Assembly (NCBI GenBank): GCA_003427395.1 | Contig: BFEA01000684.1 | Location: 35,610 to 56,046 of the forward strand | Direction of reading: 5' to 3' | DNA from: Chara braunii | Taxonomy: Eukaryota > Streptophyta > Charophyceae > Charales > Characeae | DNA: 20,437 nucleotides | Part shown: piece by piece, positions 17,641 through 20,437 of the stretch | Position numbering within the stretch: the first letter of the stretch is position 1 | How the letters are laid out: every line of letters begins with the position of its first letter | The notes under the pieces: model-generated | What the model saw: only the letters and a program-made list of their open reading frames with translations | What the model was told of the DNA's origin: nothing | Databases searched by the model: none | Position numbers and translations under genes: made by a program

Positions 17641-18611
17641 ACTATCTTCCTATTGACTCACACCTTCAGGTACTCCATCATCAACTTCCTCAGGATGTCA
17701 GCGTTTTGCGGCTCTGCTTCGACATCGACTCGACTCCTACTTCATCGATCAACCACCTCGACGACTTCAGTCACCTTCTCAACTTCAATTACTTTATCAA
17801 CTTCAGCTACTTTGGACGTGATCACTTCACGCCACCACCTTACCCTGTACATTCCTTTGCATGTGTTGCACGATGGTTCTCACGTAGCTGTTTTTTTTTT
17901 TAGTTAGGCTCTCCCTTGGTATCGCATAGGCATTGGGACCGTAGCGTTATTTTAGCTTCCCTACTCCCAGATCTAGCTCCCTCCCCCAGTTGGTGAGTTG
18001 TGTGCATGTTTCCCTCACCCACTGGCCTCATCACCTTAGTGTTGGCTCTTGCATGCCTTCAGTTAGGCATATCTCCACCCTATTCCAGACTCCCTTTTTC
18101 ATGGTTGACCCTGCATGGTGTCACCCTTTTGTCGAGCATTACGCGCCTTGATGGTCTATCTGTTAGGGTCATTGGTTTTGTTTCGCTACCATTCCCTCAC
18201 CTTGAGCCTGATGACCTATCCCACCTTCATGTGTGACTGCCCTTAGGAGTTTCAATTCTTAGGTTGCATTCACCCCATCCCACTCTTAGTGGTACAACGA
18301 CACGGCATTACCTTGTGACATATTGCTATCTTTTCCTTTCAGCTCTGAGGCAATTGCCTTTAGGACTTTAGGATTGTACCATGTTACATTTCATTTTTCT
18401 GCTATTAGTTAGGATGTGGATATCAAACATTTCCTTTTCTTTATGACATTATGTAGCTTAGGCTGTATCGCATGGACTCCGCATGGAGCTTGCTCCGCAT
18501 CCTAGATTTCTCAGCTTTCCTGTTGCAGAGTTCCATTGCTTTTGCGGATAGCATGTCTATGGCTCTTGCGATCCACTACAAGTCTGAGGATCGTGCAGTT
18601 GGCCTCTATCT
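17641..18611. other. Noncoding stretch after chromovirus pol
   Basis: Probably element 3' UTR and possibly part of a 3' LTR, but no purine tract or LTR boundary can be assigned because no second LTR copy is visible. A repeated acttca/aacttca motif lies around 17764-17815 and T11 at 17891-17901. Short frames here have no recognisable domain. Confidence 0.4.
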
Positions 18612-18785
18612 GCCCTGACCTACAACCAGGGCCTATTCGGCTATTTGCCAGTTCAGCCTGTGGGACCAGGCCGTGGCCTGACCCCACAGGCTGTGTGCTG
18701 TTTCAGTCCAGTCCAGTCCTGCCCGGTACCACTGTCGGTACCAGTCCAGTCCAGTCCAGTCCCGTCAGTCCGCGGGGTATACCCC
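18612..18785. repeat. Cluster of palindromes and AGTCC repeats
   Basis: Five inverted repeats lie within 175 bp. They are GCCCTG/CAGGGC (18612-18617 with 18627-18632); a 40-bp near-perfect hairpin at 18654-18693 with an 11-bp outer stem CAGCCTGTGGG, a 6-bp inner stem CAGGCC and a 2-nt loop; two GGTACC palindromes at 18725 and 18737; and GGGGTATACCCC at 18774-18785. Between them lie tandem cagtc units at 18704-18719 and 18742-18760. Function is unknown; LTR RNA structure, a recombination site or part of an unknown element are options. Confidence 0.7.
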
Positions 18786-19815
18786 AGTTGCAGTCTGTAT
18801 TCGGATTCATTCTGCATTTGCACACTTTGGAGTACGTGCGTGTTGAGTCTGCGTCGGATCTGCGCTGTCCCTTCCAGCTCCATCTCCTGCTTCCTCAACC
18901 CTCCGTGTTGATCCTGACAGACTGCCATCCCGGCGGGTCCGTCACACTTATTAACTTATTCTGTTATGTCTGTATCTATATGTATCTGTACTTGTGCCAA
19001 AGCGCACTGGCTTATACTGTGTGAGGCGTAGTTGAGGATGTTCGTGGGTGTATTGTTTGTTCCATAGTGCGATGTGGTGTATAAGATGTGGCGGAGTATG
19101 TTCGAGAGTGTGTTCTGTGTGTGTTCTGTTGTATATGCCTGTATATGAGTCAGTTATTTAGCAGGCAGGTCCTATCAGACAAAACGTAAATAGTCCCTTC
19201 TCATTGTCCAGGCTACACATTTGTCTTCCACCACCCACTTCACCCAGTTCATGCCCCCTGCTTCTGACCGTCCTCCAAAAAAAACGTTAGACCCTTCAAC
19301 CCTGTTGACCGTCATTCGTCCGATTGCCACGTCTTTTAGCTCTTAAACCCTTGACCCTTAGGCCCGAATGGCAGCATTCCACCTGATACCTGGGCTTCAT
19401 GCCTGTGCTGTGCTGCGACGGTGTGTGTTAGTGTGCTAGTGTAACTTTGAGGGGCAGCCTTGGCCACCCGCAATTTCTACCCACCTGCAATTTCTACCCA
19501 CCCAGCACTACATCTACCCTCCCAAGAATGCATCTGTTCCCACCGTCCCAGTCACCCGGCATTAGGGATCAGATTCTGTTTATTGTCCACAATCCGATAT
19601 ACATTACCAGGTCCATTATCATGACTTGGGTGCTGACTGCTTCTTCTGTCTCCGAGTAGTCACCTCTTCGGCTGCTCCTCTCCTGGGAGGTCCCTGGTTG
19701 GCTGCCCTTCTGCGAAAGGACTAGGGTGCGGGGGGGGATGAGTTGTTCTGACTTGCTGATTGAGGTGCTTGATGAAATAGCTTTCCGTTAGGATTAGGCT
19801 ACAAGGGCAGGAGGG
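18786..19815. other. Gene-free stretch
   Basis: No gene is supported. A T/G-rich section runs from about 19020 to 19150, with a weak internal repeat (gaggatgttcgtgggtg and ggagtatgttcgagagtg). A 17-bp unit, gcaatttctacccaccy, is tandemly duplicated at 19470-19503. G8 lies near 19730-19737. Confidence 0.45.
19470..19503. repeat. Two tandem copies of a 17-bp unit
   Basis: Units at 19470-19486 and 19487-19503 are identical except for the last base. It is a small local duplication in noncoding DNA. Confidence 0.85.
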
Positions 19816-19848
19816 GTCTGCTCTTATCAGCTCCCCTAGCATGAACCC

Positions 19849-19883
<35 letters not shown>
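19816..19883 (+). mobile_element. SINE-like retroposon 3' fragment, copy E
   Basis: The core gtctgctcttatcagc and the following ctcccctagcat match the 3' half of copy C (minus-strand ctgctcttatcagcacctctagcat). They end in an A30 tail (19854-19883). The head and middle are absent: the sequence just upstream (about 19790-19813) instead matches a region at about 20147-20170, so the junction is a truncation or rearrangement. Confidence 0.6.
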
Positions 19884-19885
<2 letters not shown>

Positions 19886-19913
19886 GGGCCCGTTTTTATG
19901 GGGGAAAAAAAAA

Positions 19914-20324
19914 AGGAGGTCAATCCTTCCCTGGTGCAGGGAAGTAATCAATGCCTCTGCTCAACAGGGAGATATGGCAGACATGGTGGAAGGGGACTTG
20001 GTTCCACACGACACAATATGCTGATCGTGCTGGATTGGATGTGCATTATGACATCTCCACACATCACTGCATAGGGATGCTGGACCCGATTTCCAGCTCA
20101 CTCACATCACATCTTTGCCAGGGTTTCGTGTCTTGGATTGATCGATAGGATTGGGCTGCATGGGCAGGAGGTCAACCAATGCCTCTGCTCTTTAGGGAGA
20201 TACAGTAGATATGGTGGATAGTGTTCTCCCTTCATGTGACATACACTGATTGATGAACACATACAGACAGTATTGGATGACATATCCACACCACTGTATA
20301 GGGACGCTGGACCCGATTTCCAGC
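19914..20324 (+). repeat. Diverged ~228-bp tandem duplication
   Basis: Two direct copies share aatgcctctgctc (19950 and 20178), agggagatay (about 19966 and 20194), atggtgga, a gacat-tccacac block, cactg-ata, and then the SINE head gggaygctggacccg (20073 and 20300). The offset is 227-228 bp throughout, with several indels. The first copy's head is cut off after ttccagc (20073-20096), while the second continues into a full SINE-like copy. A third partial copy of the flank is at about 19790-19813. Confidence 0.65.
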
Positions 20325-20437
20325 AGTATCAGCTCCCCACCAATAGATGGAGCCTTCGACGCTGGGGCCTACTTATCGGGGCTGCTCTTATCACCTCGCT
20401 AAGTAGGTTTTTCCCACAAACGAAGCTTAAAAAAAAA
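20300..20437 (+). mobile_element. SINE-like poly(A) retroposon, copy G, reaching the window end
   Basis: The plus strand reads the family head GGGACGCTGGACCCG, the block CCACCAATAGATGGAGCC, the core ctgctcttatca and a poly(A) tail whose visible part is A9 at the window edge. The arms CCTACTTA (20368-20375) and TAAGTAGG (20400-20407) pair perfectly around the core, with an outer CTTCG/CGAAG pair at 20354 and 20421. The tail length cannot be judged because the window ends inside it. Confidence 0.7.

Noticed and set aside
18536-19024. A 162-codon plus-strand frame over the palindrome cluster
   Set aside because: No domain; the frame crosses hairpins and simple repeats, and its composition is that of noncoding DNA.
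17641-19200. A defined 3' LTR
   Set aside because: No matching 5' copy, no clear purine tract and no reliable TG...CA boundary pair; an LTR may be present but cannot be delimited.
1-20437. A prokaryotic-style defence system, CRISPR array or operon
   Set aside because: No regularly spaced short repeats with unique spacers, no ribosome-binding-site-led gene strings, and all coding signal belongs to eukaryotic retroelements.

Overview
The window looks like repeat-dense nuclear DNA of a plant-lineage eukaryote. The clues are a LINE whose ORF1 resembles the plant-type DUF4283 plus CCHC-knuckle arrangement and whose ORF2 ends in a zf-RVT zinc finger, a Ty3/gypsy chromovirus with a C-terminal chromodomain, short poly(A) retroposons, and no bacterial-style gene packing. 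A charophyte alga such as Chara, or another streptophyte, would fit; this is inference from element types, not an identification. I see no intact cellular gene, no convincing tRNA or rRNA, no CRISPR array and no operon.

Layout. 1-920: microsatellite, two adjacent SINE-like copies on the minus strand, and one possible minus-strand exon (about 680-862). 920-1440: CT-rich spacer, then a CpG-rich patch. About 1590-3000: a degenerate tandem array with 261-394 bp periods. 3000-3965: anonymous DNA ending in AATAAA plus A22, which looks like the 3' end of a retroposed transcript. About 3966-12240: a nearly full-length but dead plus-strand LINE (ORF1 4316-7575, ORF2 7633-12240). 12470-13030: the 3' end of a second, diverged LINE copy on the minus strand, tail-to-tail with the first. 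13031-13531: two more minus-strand SINE-like copies, one with a pure T58 tract. About 14000-17640: a dead chromovirus pol (RT, RNase H, integrase, chromodomain) without recognisable gag or protease. 17640-19815: noncoding DNA, possibly element 3' UTR/LTR, with a cluster of palindromes at 18612-18785. 19816-20437: SINE-like fragments in the plus orientation, within a diverged ~228-bp tandem duplication.

How the parts relate. The window is a graveyard of nested retroelements. LINE ORF2 would have supplied endonuclease and RT for the LINE and possibly for the poly(A) SINE-like elements. The chromovirus was independent and would have been targeted by its chromodomain. Both large elements are inactivated by stops and frameshifts. 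In the chromovirus every in-frame stop, and three catalytic Asp-to-Asn changes, can be explained by single C-to-T or G-to-A transitions, as expected from long-term cytosine methylation and deamination. The most unusual signals are the SINE-like family with copy-specific self-complementary arms, the palindrome cluster, the tandem array, and a proline-rich insertion inside the chromovirus RNase H.
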